Source: Microvirga sp. | GTDB taxonomy: Bacteria > Pseudomonadota > Alphaproteobacteria > Rhizobiales > Beijerinckiaceae | Direction: 5' to 3' | Length of the DNA: 64,000 bases | NCBI GenBank assembly: GCA_029266525.1 | Contig: JAQSWQ010000018.1 | Coordinates: 62,001-126,000, forward strand | Shown: one piece after another, positions 43,588 through 55,187 of the stretch | How positions within the stretch are numbered: the stretch's first letter is position 1 | Layout: each line of letters starts with the position of its first letter | The notes under the pieces: model-generated | The model's input: the letters and a program-made list of their open reading frames with translations, nothing else | Database searches by the model: none | What the model was told of the DNA's origin: nothing | Position numbers and translations under genes: made by a program

Positions 43588-45358
43588 TGCCGGCTGCGCG
43601 CCGCATGGTCTCGGCCTCCGGCGCGAGCGGCGCCGCGACGTCGGCCGGCGCGTCGAGCGGGAAGGTGACGCGGAAGACCGACTCGCCCTCCTTCGGCTGC
43701 TCGAGCGTGCCGTCGATCTGCTGCACGAGCTTCGAGACGATGGTGAGCCCGAGCGCGCGCCGCCCTTGCGGCTGGCGCGGCTGGAAGCCGACGCCGTCGT
43801 CGCTGATCGTGAGGATCCCGCGATCGCCCTCGCGCTTCGCGCAGACCCTGATGGTGCCGCCCCGGCCGAGGGGGAAAGCGTGCTTGAAGGCATTGGTCAG
43901 GACTTCGACCGCAATGAAGGCGAGCGGCACAGCGGTGTCGAGCGGGACCCGCATCGGCTCCGCGTCGACGATCGTCTCGATGCGGCGATCGCGCGCGCCG
44001 AAGGCGTCGGCGACCTCCTTCACGAGCCCATCGAGATATTCGCCGATCTCAATCGAGGCGAGGTCGGCCGAGTTGTAGAGGAGCGTGTGCACGCGGGCCA
44101 TCGCGCCGATGCGCCGGATCGCGCTTTCGAAGGCTTCGCGCTGGTCCGGGGCGAGGTCGCGCGAGCCGAGGCGGAGCAGGCTCTGCACGATCTGCAGATT
44201 GTTCTTCACGCGATGATAGATCTCGCGCAAGAGCACCTCGCGTTCGGACGATGCCTTGCGCTGCTCGGCGAGTGCTTCCTGCGTCGTCGCGAGGAGCCGC
44301 GCGTCGAGGTCGGTGAGCGCGCGCGAGGCGGCGAGGCGCTCGGCGGCGAGGCGGCGCTCCATGACGTTGTAGAAGAGGAACACCGCCAGAATCACCGCGA
44401 TGGTGAGGCTGAGCGCCACCGCCGCGATGGTCGCCCAGGTCGAGCGCTCGGCGATGCGGTCGTATTGGCGGTGGTCGGTCGCGACCACGAAGAGCCAGCC
44501 GCTCGTCGGAGATCGCCGGAAAGCGGTGAAGACGTTGTCGCCGTCCGGCGTCGGCGCCGTGAAGACGCCGCTCGTCCGGCCGGCGGTGGCGCGCCGCAAC
44601 TCCTCGTGGGCGTCGCGGCCGACGAAGCGGTTGGCTGCCCGGGAGCGCGCGACGATGCGGTCGCGCTCGTCGACCACCAGGGCAAGAGCGCGATGATCAT
44701 AGCTCTCTTCCGCCACGACGTCCTGGACCGCGCCGGACCTCACCCCGGCCACCAACACGTGCCGGACGACATCGTCCCGCATCACCGGAACGAACAACAA
44801 AATCGCGTGCTCGGCGTAAAAGCCGCCCAGCTCCGGCGCACGGGTGAGAACCGCGGGCGCACGCGTCGTCGCGACCCTCTCGACTGCTTCCGGCACGGCC
44901 GTCGCGGGCGGCAACGCATCGGGCGGGGCGGAGGTCCTGACCAGCTGGCGCCCGCTGCCGGCCTCGACGAGGGCGACGGCGGCCCATTGCGGCATGACCG
45001 AAGCCATCTCGTCCGCCTGTCGCCGGAACTGCTCGAGGTTCGGCTCGTCGAGGCTTGGCAGGGCGGCGATCGCCTGCAGGACCTTGATCTCCTGCCCGAG
45101 CTCGGCGTCGACGCGCTGGAGCAGCGCGTCGGCCCGCGACCGCAGGCTTTCCTCGAGATCCTGCCGGCTGCGCGCGAATTCCTGGCGCAGCCAGAAGCCG
45201 GCGAACAGCGTGAGCGGCACGAGAAGCGCGAGCGCTATGGCCGCGAGGTGGTAGACCCTGCGCAGGCCCGTCCGCGTGGCCGGATCGCCGCCTTCAATCC
45301 CGCCAATCCGCTCTTCCGGCATGCCCGACCCGCTCGTCCCGCCGACCCTCCGCCTCAT
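43583..45358 (-). CDS. membrane sensor histidine kinase (HisKA_2 type)
   Basis: A 591-residue two-component sensor. Two membrane helices (about 35-57 and 315-340) enclose an extracytoplasmic cache-like sensor region. The DHp domain is HisKA_2 type with phospho-accepting His382 in REIYHRVKNNLQIVQSLLRL. The ATPase domain shows EVLTNAFKHAFP and ISDDGVGFQPRQ. This family is common in Hyphomicrobiales, often working with single-domain or PhyR-type partners. No response regulator is adjacent. Its signal is unknown. Confidence 0.9.
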   Translation of the reverse strand: MRRRVGGTSGSGMPEERIGGIEGGDPATRTGLRRVYHLAAIALALLVPLTLFAGFWLRQEFARSRQDLEESLRSRADALLQRVDAELGQEIKVLQAIAALPSLDEPNLEQFRRQADEMASVMPQWAAVALVEAGSGRQLVRTSAPPDALPPATAVPEAVERVATTRAPAVLTRAPELGGFYAEHAILLFVPVMRDDVVRHVLVAGVRSGAVQDVVAEESYDHRALALVVDERDRIVARSRAANRFVGRDAHEELRRATAGRTSGVFTAPTPDGDNVFTAFRRSPTSGWLFVVATDHRQYDRIAERSTWATIAAVALSLTIAVILAVFLFYNVMERRLAAERLAASRALTDLDARLLATTQEALAEQRKASSEREVLLREIYHRVKNNLQIVQSLLRLGSRDLAPDQREAFESAIRRIGAMARVHTLLYNSADLASIEIGEYLDGLVKEVADAFGARDRRIETIVDAEPMRVPLDTAVPLAFIAVEVLTNAFKHAFPLGRGGTIRVCAKREGDRGILTISDDGVGFQPRQPQGRRALGLTIVSKLVQQIDGTLEQPKEGESVFRVTFPLDAPADVAAPLAPEAETMRRAAGT

Positions 45359-45514
45359 GGGCGCAACTCCGGCGCTCCGGGAGGGTTCCGGCTTATGGTG
45401 GCGCGCGAGAGCGGCCCCGATGCCGCAATAACGCCGCCCTTCACGGTTTCTTCAGCCGCGGCGCGAAGGTTAAGCACAGGTTGATCCGGCGATTCGCGGT
45501 GCGGAGGCCCGGCC

Positions 45515-46864
45515 ATGCTCAAAGCCCCCGGAGGCGACTGGCGTCTCCTCGCCGACCGGCGGGTCGCGCTGATCCTCGCGCTTGGCTACTCCTCCGGCCT
45601 CCCGCTCCTCCTCGTCTTCGGCACGCTCTCGGCCTGGCTGCGCGAATCCGGCGTGCCGGTGACGACGATCGGCCTGTTCAGCTATCTCGCGCTCGCCTAC
45701 AGCTTCAAGTTCCTGTGGTCGCCGATCGTCGACGCCTTCGACGTGCCGGTGCTGTCGCGCCTGTTCGGGCGGCGCCGGGCCTGGATGCTGACCGCGCAGA
45801 GCCTCGTTGCGATCGGGCTCGTCGGGGTCGGGCTGTCGAACCCGACCGCGAGCATCGCCGTGACCGCCATGTTCGCCTTCCTGGTCGCCTTCGGCTCGGC
45901 GACCCAGGACGTGGTGGTCGACGGGTTCCGCATCGACGTCGCACCGACGTCGCGCCAGGGTGTGCTCGCCGCCGCCTATCAGCTCGGCTACCGCCTCGCC
46001 CTTCTCTGCGCCGGGGCCGGCGCGCTCTACATCGCGGAGTTCGTGAGCTGGCACGCCGCCTATTTCGCCATGGCGGCGCTGATGGTCGTCGGCATGACGG
46101 CGACGCTGCTCGCGCCGGTGGTCGACAAGGCGCCGGAGCCCGAGGCGCTCGGCGGGGCGACGCGCGAGGTTCCGAAGTTCAGCTTCGCCCAAGCCGTGAT
46201 CGCGCCGCTGCGGGACCTCTTCCGGCGCAAGGGCCTCTTGCTGATCGGCATCCTGGCGCTCGTCGCGCTCTATCGCCTGCCCGACTTCGTCGCCGGCGTA
46301 ATGGCGAACCCCTTCTACATCGACCTCGGCTTCTCGAAGGTCGACATCGCGAACGTCTCGAAGCTCTACGGCGTCTGGGTCGGCATGATCGGCGCTTTCG
46401 CTGGCGGCATCGCGGTCGCGAAGATCGGGCTGCGCATGACGCTCCTCCTCGGCGCGATCCTCGGCGCCGGATCGAACCTCATGTTCACCTGGCTTGCCAT
46501 GGAAGGGGCGAAGCTGCCCTTCCTCGTCGCCGCGATCAGCGTCGACAACTTCGCCGGCAGCTTCGCCGGCTCGGCCTTGATCGCCTACATGTCCGGGCTG
46601 ACCGCGCCAGGCTTCGCCGCGACCCAATACGCGCTCTTGAGCTCCCTCTATGCGCTTCCCGGCAAGCTCGTCGGCGGCGTCTCCGGCTTCATCGTGCAGG
46701 CCCATGGCTACGCGACCTTCTTCACGATGACGGCCGCGGTCGGCATCCCCGTGGTTCTGCTCTGCCTGTTTCTATGGCCCTACACCACGGAGGCGGAGGC
46801 GGAGGACGAAAAGGCGGAGACGGGGGTCGGGTTGCAGCCCCCGGCGCCGGCGCCCGCGCGATAG
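45515..46864 (+). CDS. ampG: AmpG-family muropeptide MFS transporter
   Basis: A 449-residue MFS protein with about 12 helices. GYSSGLPLLLVFGTLSAWLR, ALAYSFKFLWSPIVDAFDVP, RRRAWMLTAQ and FGSATQDVVVDGFRIDV are AmpG signatures. It imports anhydro-muropeptides for cell-wall recycling and beta-lactamase induction. It stands upstream of the pal-cpoB-tilS group but is separated by a gap of almost 400 bases. Confidence 0.9.
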   Translation: MLKAPGGDWRLLADRRVALILALGYSSGLPLLLVFGTLSAWLRESGVPVTTIGLFSYLALAYSFKFLWSPIVDAFDVPVLSRLFGRRRAWMLTAQSLVAIGLVGVGLSNPTASIAVTAMFAFLVAFGSATQDVVVDGFRIDVAPTSRQGVLAAAYQLGYRLALLCAGAGALYIAEFVSWHAAYFAMAALMVVGMTATLLAPVVDKAPEPEALGGATREVPKFSFAQAVIAPLRDLFRRKGLLLIGILALVALYRLPDFVAGVMANPFYIDLGFSKVDIANVSKLYGVWVGMIGAFAGGIAVAKIGLRMTLLLGAILGAGSNLMFTWLAMEGAKLPFLVAAISVDNFAGSFAGSALIAYMSGLTAPGFAATQYALLSSLYALPGKLVGGVSGFIVQAHGYATFFTMTAAVGIPVVLLCLFLWPYTTEAEAEDEKAETGVGLQPPAPAPAR

Positions 46865-47257
46865 GCGCGCTGATCCGCGCGCGTTCCCCAGCGGGCGCCG
46901 CATCCAGAGACCGGTCCGACAGGAGGCGCCGTCTCCCAGATCACCGGATCAAAGCCCAGCGACAACAAAGGGCGCGTCTCGCTGCCGGTCCGCGAGCACG
47001 CCGAGAGGCGTGTGTTACGAACGCCACAGACCGGCATAATGCGAGCCGCCTCTCGTGAGTCGCGCGTTGCCTCAATCCGCCGCGCCCCCGCTTCGCCGCA
47101 TTCACTCCTGATTAACCCTGCCTGCGCGTATCCCCGCCCGCGCGGCCCTGCCGCCGATCCTCGGAACCATCCATCAAGGTTGACGGAACCTTCGCTTAAC
47201 CGCCGCAGGCTAAGCATGAGCATGGATCTCGGCAGACGAGCGTAAGGAGTGCTGCCC
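46865..47257. other. ampG-pal intergenic region
   Basis: About 390 bases without a convincing gene. The end nearest pal holds a dyad AAGGTT-GACGG-AACCTT (47176-47192), listed separately. A short ORF at 47012-47245 has no protein-like features. Confidence 0.6.
47176..47192. promoter_or_regulatory. dyad overlapping a possible -35 box upstream of pal
   Basis: AAGGTT and AACCTT are perfect complements around GACGG, and the unit contains TTGACG (47180-47185), a good -35 sequence. No clear -10 box was found at the right spacing. An operator over the pal promoter is possible. Confidence 0.3.
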
Positions 47258-47758
47258 ATGGTGACCTTGTCCCTCCGCGGGCTGAAGCTCGCCGTCGCTG
47301 CCCTCGCGGTTTTCGCCATCGCGGCCTGCGCCAAGACCGACCAGACCGCCGGCATCGGCGCGGGCGGGGCCGGCGGCGCCGCGACCCCCGGCAGCGTGCG
47401 GGACTTCGCGGTCAATGTCGGCGACCGGGTGTTCTTCGACAGCGATTCGACCGACCTCACGCCGACCGCGGTCGCGACCCTCGACAAGCAGGCCGCGTGG
47501 CTCGCGCGCTATCCGCGCTACACCTTCCTGGTCGAGGGCCATGCCGACGAGCGCGGCACCCGCGAGTACAATTTCTCGCTTGGCGCCCGGCGCTCGCAGG
47601 TGGTGCGCGAGTACCTGCAGTCGCGCGGGATTACGGGCTCGCGCATGCGCAGCGTGTCCTACGGCAAGGAGCGGCCGGTCGCGGTCTGCAACGACATCTC
47701 GTGCTGGTCGCAGAACCGCCGCGCCGTGACCGTGCTCGACGGCGGAGTCGGCTCGTAA
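47258..47758 (+). CDS. pal: peptidoglycan-associated lipoprotein Pal
   Basis: A 166-residue outer-membrane lipoprotein. The lipobox ends AIAACAK with Cys24 as the lipidation site. The OmpA-like domain shows RVFFDSDSTDLTPTAVATLD, FLVEGHADERGTREYNFSLG and RMRSVSYGKERPVA. Pal links the outer membrane to peptidoglycan within the Tol-Pal system. ATG 47258 is chosen because AAGGAG lies eight bases upstream; GTG 47249 adds three residues but sits too close. tolQRAB are not in the window. Confidence 0.95.
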   Translation: MVTLSLRGLKLAVAALAVFAIAACAKTDQTAGIGAGGAGGAATPGSVRDFAVNVGDRVFFDSDSTDLTPTAVATLDKQAAWLARYPRYTFLVEGHADERGTREYNFSLGARRSQVVREYLQSRGITGSRMRSVSYGKERPVAVCNDISCWSQNRRAVTVLDGGVGS

Positions 47759-47837
47759 TCCGGCCGCAAGCGTCGGCCGTGGCCTTAATCTGGCCGTGGC
47801 GGCGCTCTTCTCTGGCTCCCGGCCGCTCTTGACCGCA

Positions 47838-48860
47838 ATGTCCGCACGCCTTTCCGCCGCCCTCTTTATCGCGAGCGCCCTCGCCGGTCCCGCCGCCGCG
47901 CAGGATGCGAGCGAGTTCGTCGTGCGGCTCAACCGGCTCGAGAACCAGGTCCGGCAGATGTCCGGCCATATCGAGCAGCTGCAATACGAGAACGGGCAGC
48001 TCAAGGCGCAGCTGCGCAAGTTCCAGGAAGACGTGGAGTTCCGCTTCCAGGAGCGCCCCGGCGCGCCGCGCAGCGCCGGGCCGGCGGCCGCGCATCCCCA
48101 GGCCGCGCCGCCGGTGGCGCAGCCCGGCGCAGCGCCCGGGCGGCCGCCGCGCCGGGGCGACGCCTTCGATCCGGCAGCCGCGCCCAATGCGCCGGGCGCG
48201 CCGGCGCCGCTCGGCACGACGCAGCCCTCGGTACCGATCGCGAACCCGGGTACCGTCGCCGGCCTAACGCCCGGCGCCGCGCAGATGCCGCGCGGAGCGA
48301 TCGACTCGCCGCCGCCGGGCGGCCCGGCAATCGTCGATGACGACGACGATGCCCCGCCGCGCGGGGCCGGCGCCCCCCTCGATCTGAGCGCCGGGCGCAT
48401 GGCGAGCGCGGCGCCGCCGCCGGTTGCGGCTCCGCCGCCGCCGCCCGGGGCCAGCATCGCCGCGACCGGCAGCGGCAACGCGCGCGCCGATTACAACATG
48501 GCCTACGCCTACATCATGCAGCGGCAGTACGAGCAGGCCGAGATGGGCCTGCGCCAGTTCCTGCAGTCGCATCCGCGCGACCGGCTCGTGCCGGACGCGA
48601 TCTACTGGCTCGGCGAGACCTACCTGCAGCGCAATCGTCCGCGCGAAGCGGCCGAGCAGTTCCTGAGGATCTCGACCGAGCATGCCCGCGCCGCCAAGGC
48701 GCCCGAGGCCATGCTCAAGCTCGGGATCTCGCTCAATGCGCTCGGCGCCCGCGACCAGGCCTGCGCCACCTTCGCGGAGCTCTCGCGCAAATATCCGGAT
48801 GCGTCGAACAACGTGCGGCAGGGCGTGGAGCGCGAGGTCAAGCGCGCCCGCTGCGTGTGA
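47838..48860 (+). CDS. cpoB: cell division coordinator CpoB (YbgF)
   Basis: A 340-residue periplasmic protein. Signal peptide MSARLSAALFIASALAGPAA; coiled coil LNRLENQVRQMSGHIEQLQY; a Pro/Ala-rich spacer of about 130 residues, longer than in E. coli YbgF; then TPR repeats (YNMAYAYIMQRQYEQAEMGL, IYWLGETYLQRNRPREAAEQ, MLKLGISLNALGARDQACAT). It coordinates outer-membrane constriction with peptidoglycan synthesis through Tol-Pal. Its stop overlaps the tilS GTG. Confidence 0.9.
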   Translation: MSARLSAALFIASALAGPAAAQDASEFVVRLNRLENQVRQMSGHIEQLQYENGQLKAQLRKFQEDVEFRFQERPGAPRSAGPAAAHPQAAPPVAQPGAAPGRPPRRGDAFDPAAAPNAPGAPAPLGTTQPSVPIANPGTVAGLTPGAAQMPRGAIDSPPPGGPAIVDDDDDAPPRGAGAPLDLSAGRMASAAPPPVAAPPPPPGASIAATGSGNARADYNMAYAYIMQRQYEQAEMGLRQFLQSHPRDRLVPDAIYWLGETYLQRNRPREAAEQFLRISTEHARAAKAPEAMLKLGISLNALGARDQACATFAELSRKYPDASNNVRQGVEREVKRARCV

Positions 48861-49894
48861 GCGGGGTCGCAAAGCCGCTTCCGGTCTCGGCCGTCCGGCC
48901 GCTGCTCGAACCCTATCTCCTGAAATCCTGCGCAGCCGCGAAAGCCGTGGTCCTTGCCGTCTCGGGCGGACCGGATTCGATGGCGCTGATGCGGGTCGCA
49001 GCCGAGACGCGCGGCTGCGGCGCGCTCGTGCCGGTCACGGTCGCGACCATCGACCATGGCCTGCGCGCGCAATCGCGCGATGAGGCCGAGACGGTGGCCG
49101 GCTGGGCCGGCGCTTGCGGCTTCCCGCACCGTCTCCTGGCCTGGGCGGGCGAGAAGCCGCGCAGCGGCGTGCAGGAGGCGGCGCGCGAGGCGCGCTACCG
49201 GCTTCTCGCGGGCTTGGCGCAAGAGCTCGGCGCCTCGCACATCCTCACCGCCCACACTCTCGACGACCAGGCCGAGACGCTCCTCATGCGCCTTTCTCGC
49301 GGCACCGGCGTCGGCGGGCTCGCCGGCATGCGGGCCGAAACGGAGCGCGGCGGCGTGAGATTGGCGCGGCCGTTCCTGGGCTTGAGCAAAGCCGAGCTTC
49401 TGGCGATGTGCGCGGCCCACGGCTGGCCATATCTCGAGGACCCGTCGAACGCCGACCCGCGCTTTGCCCGCAGCCGCTGGCGCCAGCTCATGCCGCTGCT
49501 CGCCCGCGAAGGTCTCACGGCCGAGCGCCTGGCGGCGCTGGCGCTGCGGGCGCAGCGCGCCGAGGATGCGCTCGAAGCGCGGGCGCGCGCCGTGCTCGAC
49601 AGCGCGCGCATCGCCCGAAGCGGCGCCTCGCTCGAGCTCGACGGCGCCGCCCTCCTCGGCGAGCCCGAGGCCATCCGGCTGCGCGTGGTGGCGCAGGCGA
49701 TCGCCGCCGTTGCGGGCGCCGATGCGCCGCTGCGGCTCGAGCGGCTCGAGGAGCACGCCCTCGGCCGGGTCTTTCCGGCGCTCGCGCAGGGCGCGCGCGC
49801 GAAGCTCAACCTCGGCGGCGCGCTGATCGAGACGACCCCCGGCCGCATCCGTTTCTCCCCCGAGCCGCCGCGCCGGAGGGGGAGAGAACCCTGA
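48857..49894 (+). CDS. tilS: tRNA(Ile)-lysidine synthase
   Basis: A 345-residue N-type ATP pyrophosphatase that converts C34 of tRNA-Ile2 to lysidine so that AUA is read as isoleucine. The PP-loop is VSGGPDSMAL (residues 35-44); DHGLRAQSRDEAE, LTAHTLDDQAETLLMRLSRG and RPFLGLSKAEL follow. The GTG start overlaps the cpoB stop by four bases (GTGA). Order cpoB-tilS-ftsH is common in Alphaproteobacteria. Confidence 0.93.
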   Translation: MSGVAKPLPVSAVRPLLEPYLLKSCAAAKAVVLAVSGGPDSMALMRVAAETRGCGALVPVTVATIDHGLRAQSRDEAETVAGWAGACGFPHRLLAWAGEKPRSGVQEAAREARYRLLAGLAQELGASHILTAHTLDDQAETLLMRLSRGTGVGGLAGMRAETERGGVRLARPFLGLSKAELLAMCAAHGWPYLEDPSNADPRFARSRWRQLMPLLAREGLTAERLAALALRAQRAEDALEARARAVLDSARIARSGASLELDGAALLGEPEAIRLRVVAQAIAAVAGADAPLRLERLEEHALGRVFPALAQGARAKLNLGGALIETTPGRIRFSPEPPRRRGREP

Positions 49895-50012
49895 TAGGGA
49901 GCTTCGGCTCGCCGCGCATTAGGGCGGAGCAGGCCTGTCAACATCATATCGCCGCCGGATGTTGGACCGGTTAACGAACAATGACATCGCCGCCGCAGGC
50001 GCGCCGCATTCC

Positions 50013-50044
50013 CTTGGCAAGGGGGGGGTGCGCACCTAGATTAG
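50013..50044 (+). promoter_or_regulatory. candidate RpoH promoter of ftsH
   Basis: CTTG (50013-50016), 18 bases, then CCTAGATTAG (50035-50044). This fits the alphaproteobacterial RpoH pattern CTTG-N17/18-CYTATNTNNG with one mismatch. It lies about 65 bases before the ftsH start. ftsH is a usual member of the RpoH regulon. Confidence 0.6.
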
Positions 50045-50110
50045 GCGAGGTGCGCCGGACGCGGGGGACGATCGTCCGCGCCCATCGTTCCCCAGGGACA
50101 GAACCAGCTG

Positions 50111-52036
<1,926 letters not shown>

Positions 52037-52097
52037 TCCTCACCCACGGAGCGGGGGGAGCGGACCGCCACCGTGCTCTCTGACCTCTTCCCGCTCG

Positions 52098-52193
52098 GTC
52101 GTCCCGGCCGGAGCGAAGCGGAGAGCCGGGACCCACACCCCAGCCGCCAGCGTCATGGATTCCGGATAGCCGCTCCGCGGCTTCCGGGATGAC
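52098..52193. repeat. composite palindromic repeat downstream of ftsH
   Basis: Starts GTCGTCCCGGCCGGAGCGAA with GCGGAGAGCCGGGACCC, then GTCATGGATTCCGGATAGCC and ends CGGCTTCCGGGATGAC. The outer ends GTC(G/A)TCCCGG / CCGGGATGAC are inverted. Same family as 27716-27759, 61794-61895 and 63516-63657. Confidence 0.75.
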
Positions 52194-52283
52194 TGCCCAT
52201 CTGACGCGCTCCCCTCGACACCGAGCGCGCGGATGAGGACTTTTCAACGATCGAGACCGGCCTTAAGGAAGCTTCATCCAGGG

Positions 52284-52559
52284 GTGGCGGAGACCCTTCT
52301 GACCGTCGAGGGACGGGGGCGCGCGCATCAGCGGCTACACCGAACCGAGCGCGTCGCGGCGCTGCCCGACGAGGGGCCTTATGCCGGCCGGAGCGCCGAT
52401 GACGCCGGCGGCGGGCCGCAGACCTTCGAGGAGACGAACGCGCTGCTCGAGGAGATCGCCCGCCGCTTCGCGGATTTCGGCGTGGAGACGGACCCCGAGG
52501 GACCGGCCCCGGCTGGCGCGCCGCAGCCGGAGCCGGTAAGACAAGCTCACGGTTTGTGA
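52284..52559 (+). CDS. small hypothetical protein between ftsH and glmM
   Basis: A possible 91-residue protein from GTG 52284, with a helical central part (TFEETNALLEEIARRFADFG) and a Pro-rich end. Codon composition read by eye is strongly G/C in third positions, lower in second positions, which is the pattern of coding sequence in this genome. There is no strong Shine-Dalgarno site (AAGGA is about 14 bases upstream), and no family was recognised. An antisense frame also crosses the region. Confidence 0.35.
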   Translation: MAETLLTVEGRGRAHQRLHRTERVAALPDEGPYAGRSADDAGGGPQTFEETNALLEEIARRFADFGVETDPEGPAPAGAPQPEPVRQAHGL

Positions 52560-52661
52560 ACTGCGTCCGTGCAGCATAGGCGCCCGCAGGCGGCAGGAGG
52601 CCGCGGCGGGAAGAGCCCGAATCGTGCGGCCCCGCCGATCAGACGAGAAGCGAAAGCTCCC

Positions 52662-54005
52662 ATGACGCGCAAATATTTCGGCACCGACGGGATCAGGGGG
52701 CGGGCCAACGGCGTGATCACGCCGGAGCTCGCGCTCAGGGTCGGCCAGGCGGCCGGATTGGTCTTCCAGCGCGGCGACCACCGCCACCGCGTGGTGATCG
52801 GCAAGGATACGCGGCTCTCCGGCTACATGATCGAATCGGCGCTGCAGGCGGGCTTCACCTCGGTCGGCATGGACGTGCTGCTGCTCGGGCCGATGCCGAC
52901 CCCGGCGGTCGCCATGCTGACCCGCTCGATGCGGGCCGACCTCGGCGTGATGATCTCGGCCTCGCACAACCCGTTCGAGGACAACGGCATCAAGCTGTTC
53001 GGGCCGGACGGGTTCAAGCTCTCCGACGAGGTCGAGCTGCAGATCGAGGCGCTCGTCGGGGCGGGCGTCGAGGCGCGCCTTGCGCCTTCCGCGAAGCTCG
53101 GGCGGGCGAAGCGCATCGAGAGCGTGCATGCCCGCTACATCGAGTTCGCCAAGCGCACCCTGCCGCGCCAGCTGGACCTCGAAGGCATGCGCGTGGTGGT
53201 CGATTGCGCCAACGGCGCCGCCTACAAGGTCGCGCCCGAGACCCTGTGGGAGCTCGGCGCCGAGGTCATCCCGATCGGGGTCGAGCCGGACGGCTTCAAC
53301 ATCAACCGCGACGTCGGCTCGACCGCGCCCGAGGCGCTGATCCGCAAGGTCCGGGAGCTGCGCGCCGACATCGGCCTCGCGCTCGACGGCGACGCCGACC
53401 GCGTCATCGTCGTCGACGAGAAGGGCCATGTGGTCGACGGCGACCAGCTCATGGCGGTGGTGGCGCGCTCGTGGAAGGACGACGGGCGGCTGTCGCAGCC
53501 CGGGATCGTCGCGACCATCATGTCGAACCTCGGCCTCGAGCGCTTTCTCGGCGGGCTCGGCTTGCGGCTGGCCCGGACCGCGGTCGGCGACCGCTACGTG
53601 CTCGAGCACATGCGCGAGCACGGCTACAATGTCGGCGGCGAGCAGTCCGGCCATATCATCCTGTCCGACTACACGACGACCGGCGACGGCCTCCTCGCGG
53701 CGCTCCAGCTCCTCGCCGTGGTGAAGCGCCTCGGCCGGCCGGTGAGCGAGGTCTGCCACTGCTTCGAGCCGCTGCCGCAGATCCTCAAGAACGTGCGCTA
53801 CCGCGCCGGCCAGCCGCTGCAGGAGGACAGCGTGGTGACCGCGATCGAATCGGCGCGCCTGCGGCTCGGCAATCACGGCCGGCTGGTGATTCGCCCCTCC
53901 GGGACCGAGCCGGTGATCCGCGTCATGGGCGAGGGCGACAACCGCGAGCTCGTCAACCAGGTCGTCGAGGACGTGGTCGACGCGCTGGCGCGGGCGGCGG
54001 CCTGA
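52662..54005 (+). CDS. glmM: phosphoglucosamine mutase
   Basis: A 447-residue phosphohexomutase that makes glucosamine-1-phosphate for UDP-GlcNAc. It begins [20 protein letters not shown]; the phospho-serine is Ser101 in [15 protein letters not shown], metal binding is DGDADR, sugar binding [10 protein letters not shown], and phosphate binding [15 protein letters not shown] 52662 gives the standard start. Position after ftsH is usual in this group. Confidence 0.96.
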   Translation: MTRKYFGTDGIRGRANGVITPELALRVGQAAGLVFQRGDHRHRVVIGKDTRLSGYMIESALQAGFTSVGMDVLLLGPMPTPAVAMLTRSMRADLGVMISASHNPFEDNGIKLFGPDGFKLSDEVELQIEALVGAGVEARLAPSAKLGRAKRIESVHARYIEFAKRTLPRQLDLEGMRVVVDCANGAAYKVAPETLWELGAEVIPIGVEPDGFNINRDVGSTAPEALIRKVRELRADIGLALDGDADRVIVVDEKGHVVDGDQLMAVVARSWKDDGRLSQPGIVATIMSNLGLERFLGGLGLRLARTAVGDRYVLEHMREHGYNVGGEQSGHIILSDYTTTGDGLLAALQLLAVVKRLGRPVSEVCHCFEPLPQILKNVRYRAGQPLQEDSVVTAIESARLRLGNHGRLVIRPSGTEPVIRVMGEGDNRELVNQVVEDVVDALARAAA

Positions 54006-54027
54006 GCGCGGCCTGCGGGCGCTCCCT
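54004..54027 (+). terminator. possible terminator after glmM
   Basis: GAGCGC (54004-54009) and GCGCTC (54019-54024) pair with a 9-base loop and are followed by CCCTTT. It overlaps the stop codon and the T-run is weak, so the call is tentative. Confidence 0.35.
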
Positions 54028-54114
54028 TTAACGGCTTTTTGAGACGATTCCCTTCGTTGGTATTCACCCCCGCGTGGCCGCCGTGGCCTTACGCGAGAAC
54101 GAAGGGACCCTGTC

Positions 54115-54969
54115 ATGGGCAGCTTCAAGTCATTGGCTCTGGCGGGCGTTTTCGCGGTCGCTGCGTCTGCTACCGCGCTTGCGGCCGATATGCTCCCGCC
54201 GCCTCCCCCGATGCCCTATGGACCGGCGCCTGTGCCGGTCGAGTTCGGCGGCGGCTGGTATCTGCGCGGCGACGTCGGCGTCGGCGCGCTCGACTTCGAC
54301 AAGTTCGAAGGGATCGACACGAACCCCGCCTTCATCGGCCCGCCGGCCGGATACCACGTCGATCACAAGATGATCGCCGACCAGGCCTTCGTCGGGTTCG
54401 GCGCCGGCTACAAGTTCAACAGCTGGTTCCGCGCCGACCTCACCGGCGAGTACCGGACGGCGGCCCAGTTCAAGACCGTCGAGAGCTACATCTTTCCGCC
54501 CGCGACCGCGCGCGGGATCAACCTCGTCGAGGCGAAGCTCTCCTCGATCGTCGGCCTCGCGAACGGCTATATCGACTTCGGCAACTGGCACGGCTTCACG
54601 CCCTTCGTCGGCGCCGGCGTCGGCTTCGCGCGGCACAAGGTGCTCGGGCTCACCGACATCGGCGCCGGGACCGCCGCCGGGGGCATCGGCTTTGCGCCCG
54701 ACCGGGACACCACCAAGTTCGCCTGGGCGCTCCACGCCGGCGTCGGCATGGCCATCTCGCCGAACGCCAAGCTCGAGCTCGCCTACCGCTACCTCAACAT
54801 GGGCAAGGCCGAAGCCGGCGGGCTCAACTGCTTCAACGCGGTCGTCTGCCCCGACACCGCCTACAGCCTCAAAGAGATCGACTCGCACGACATCAAGCTC
54901 GGCCTGCGCTGGATGCTGGCCGTCGCGCCGCCGCCGATCTACGACGCTCCGCTCATTCGCAAATACTGA
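54115..54969 (+). CDS. outer membrane porin-like beta-barrel protein (Omp25/31-like)
   Basis: A 284-residue outer-membrane protein with signal peptide MGSFKSLALAGVFAVAASAT (cleavage after LAA), a Pro-rich linker, and a predicted eight-stranded barrel: GGWYLRGDVGVGALDFDKFE, WFRADLTGEYRTAA, ANGYIDFGNWHGFTPFVGAG and LELAYRYLNMGKAEAG. Such proteins are abundant surface proteins of Hyphomicrobiales. AAGGGA lies upstream of the ATG. A paralogue follows about 220 bases downstream. Confidence 0.88.
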   Translation: MGSFKSLALAGVFAVAASATALAADMLPPPPPMPYGPAPVPVEFGGGWYLRGDVGVGALDFDKFEGIDTNPAFIGPPAGYHVDHKMIADQAFVGFGAGYKFNSWFRADLTGEYRTAAQFKTVESYIFPPATARGINLVEAKLSSIVGLANGYIDFGNWHGFTPFVGAGVGFARHKVLGLTDIGAGTAAGGIGFAPDRDTTKFAWALHAGVGMAISPNAKLELAYRYLNMGKAEAGGLNCFNAVVCPDTAYSLKEIDSHDIKLGLRWMLAVAPPPIYDAPLIRKY

Positions 54970-54990
54970 GCAGCATCACCTTCCACACGC

Positions 54991-55022
54991 ACGGCGCGGG
55001 ATCTTCCCGCGCCGTTGTCGTT
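54991..55022 (+). terminator. terminator after the first porin-like gene
   Basis: ACGGCGCGGGA (54991-55001) and TCCCGCGCCGT (55005-55015) form a perfect 11-bp stem with a 3-base loop, followed by TGTCGTTT. The stem is very strong; the T-run is interrupted. Confidence 0.7.
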
Positions 55023-55187
55023 TGAGCGGCTGATAGACAGGGCAGCGAGAGCTTTCCGAAAAGCGTTAAGGTTAAGTGCGGCTTAACCTGTCTCCTCCAT
55101 CCTCTAATCCGCCCGGCGATCGCGCCACCAAGAGCAAGTTCTTCGGCCGCTCTTGGCTCACCCGTCCGAGTAAGAGGAAAAGCTGTC

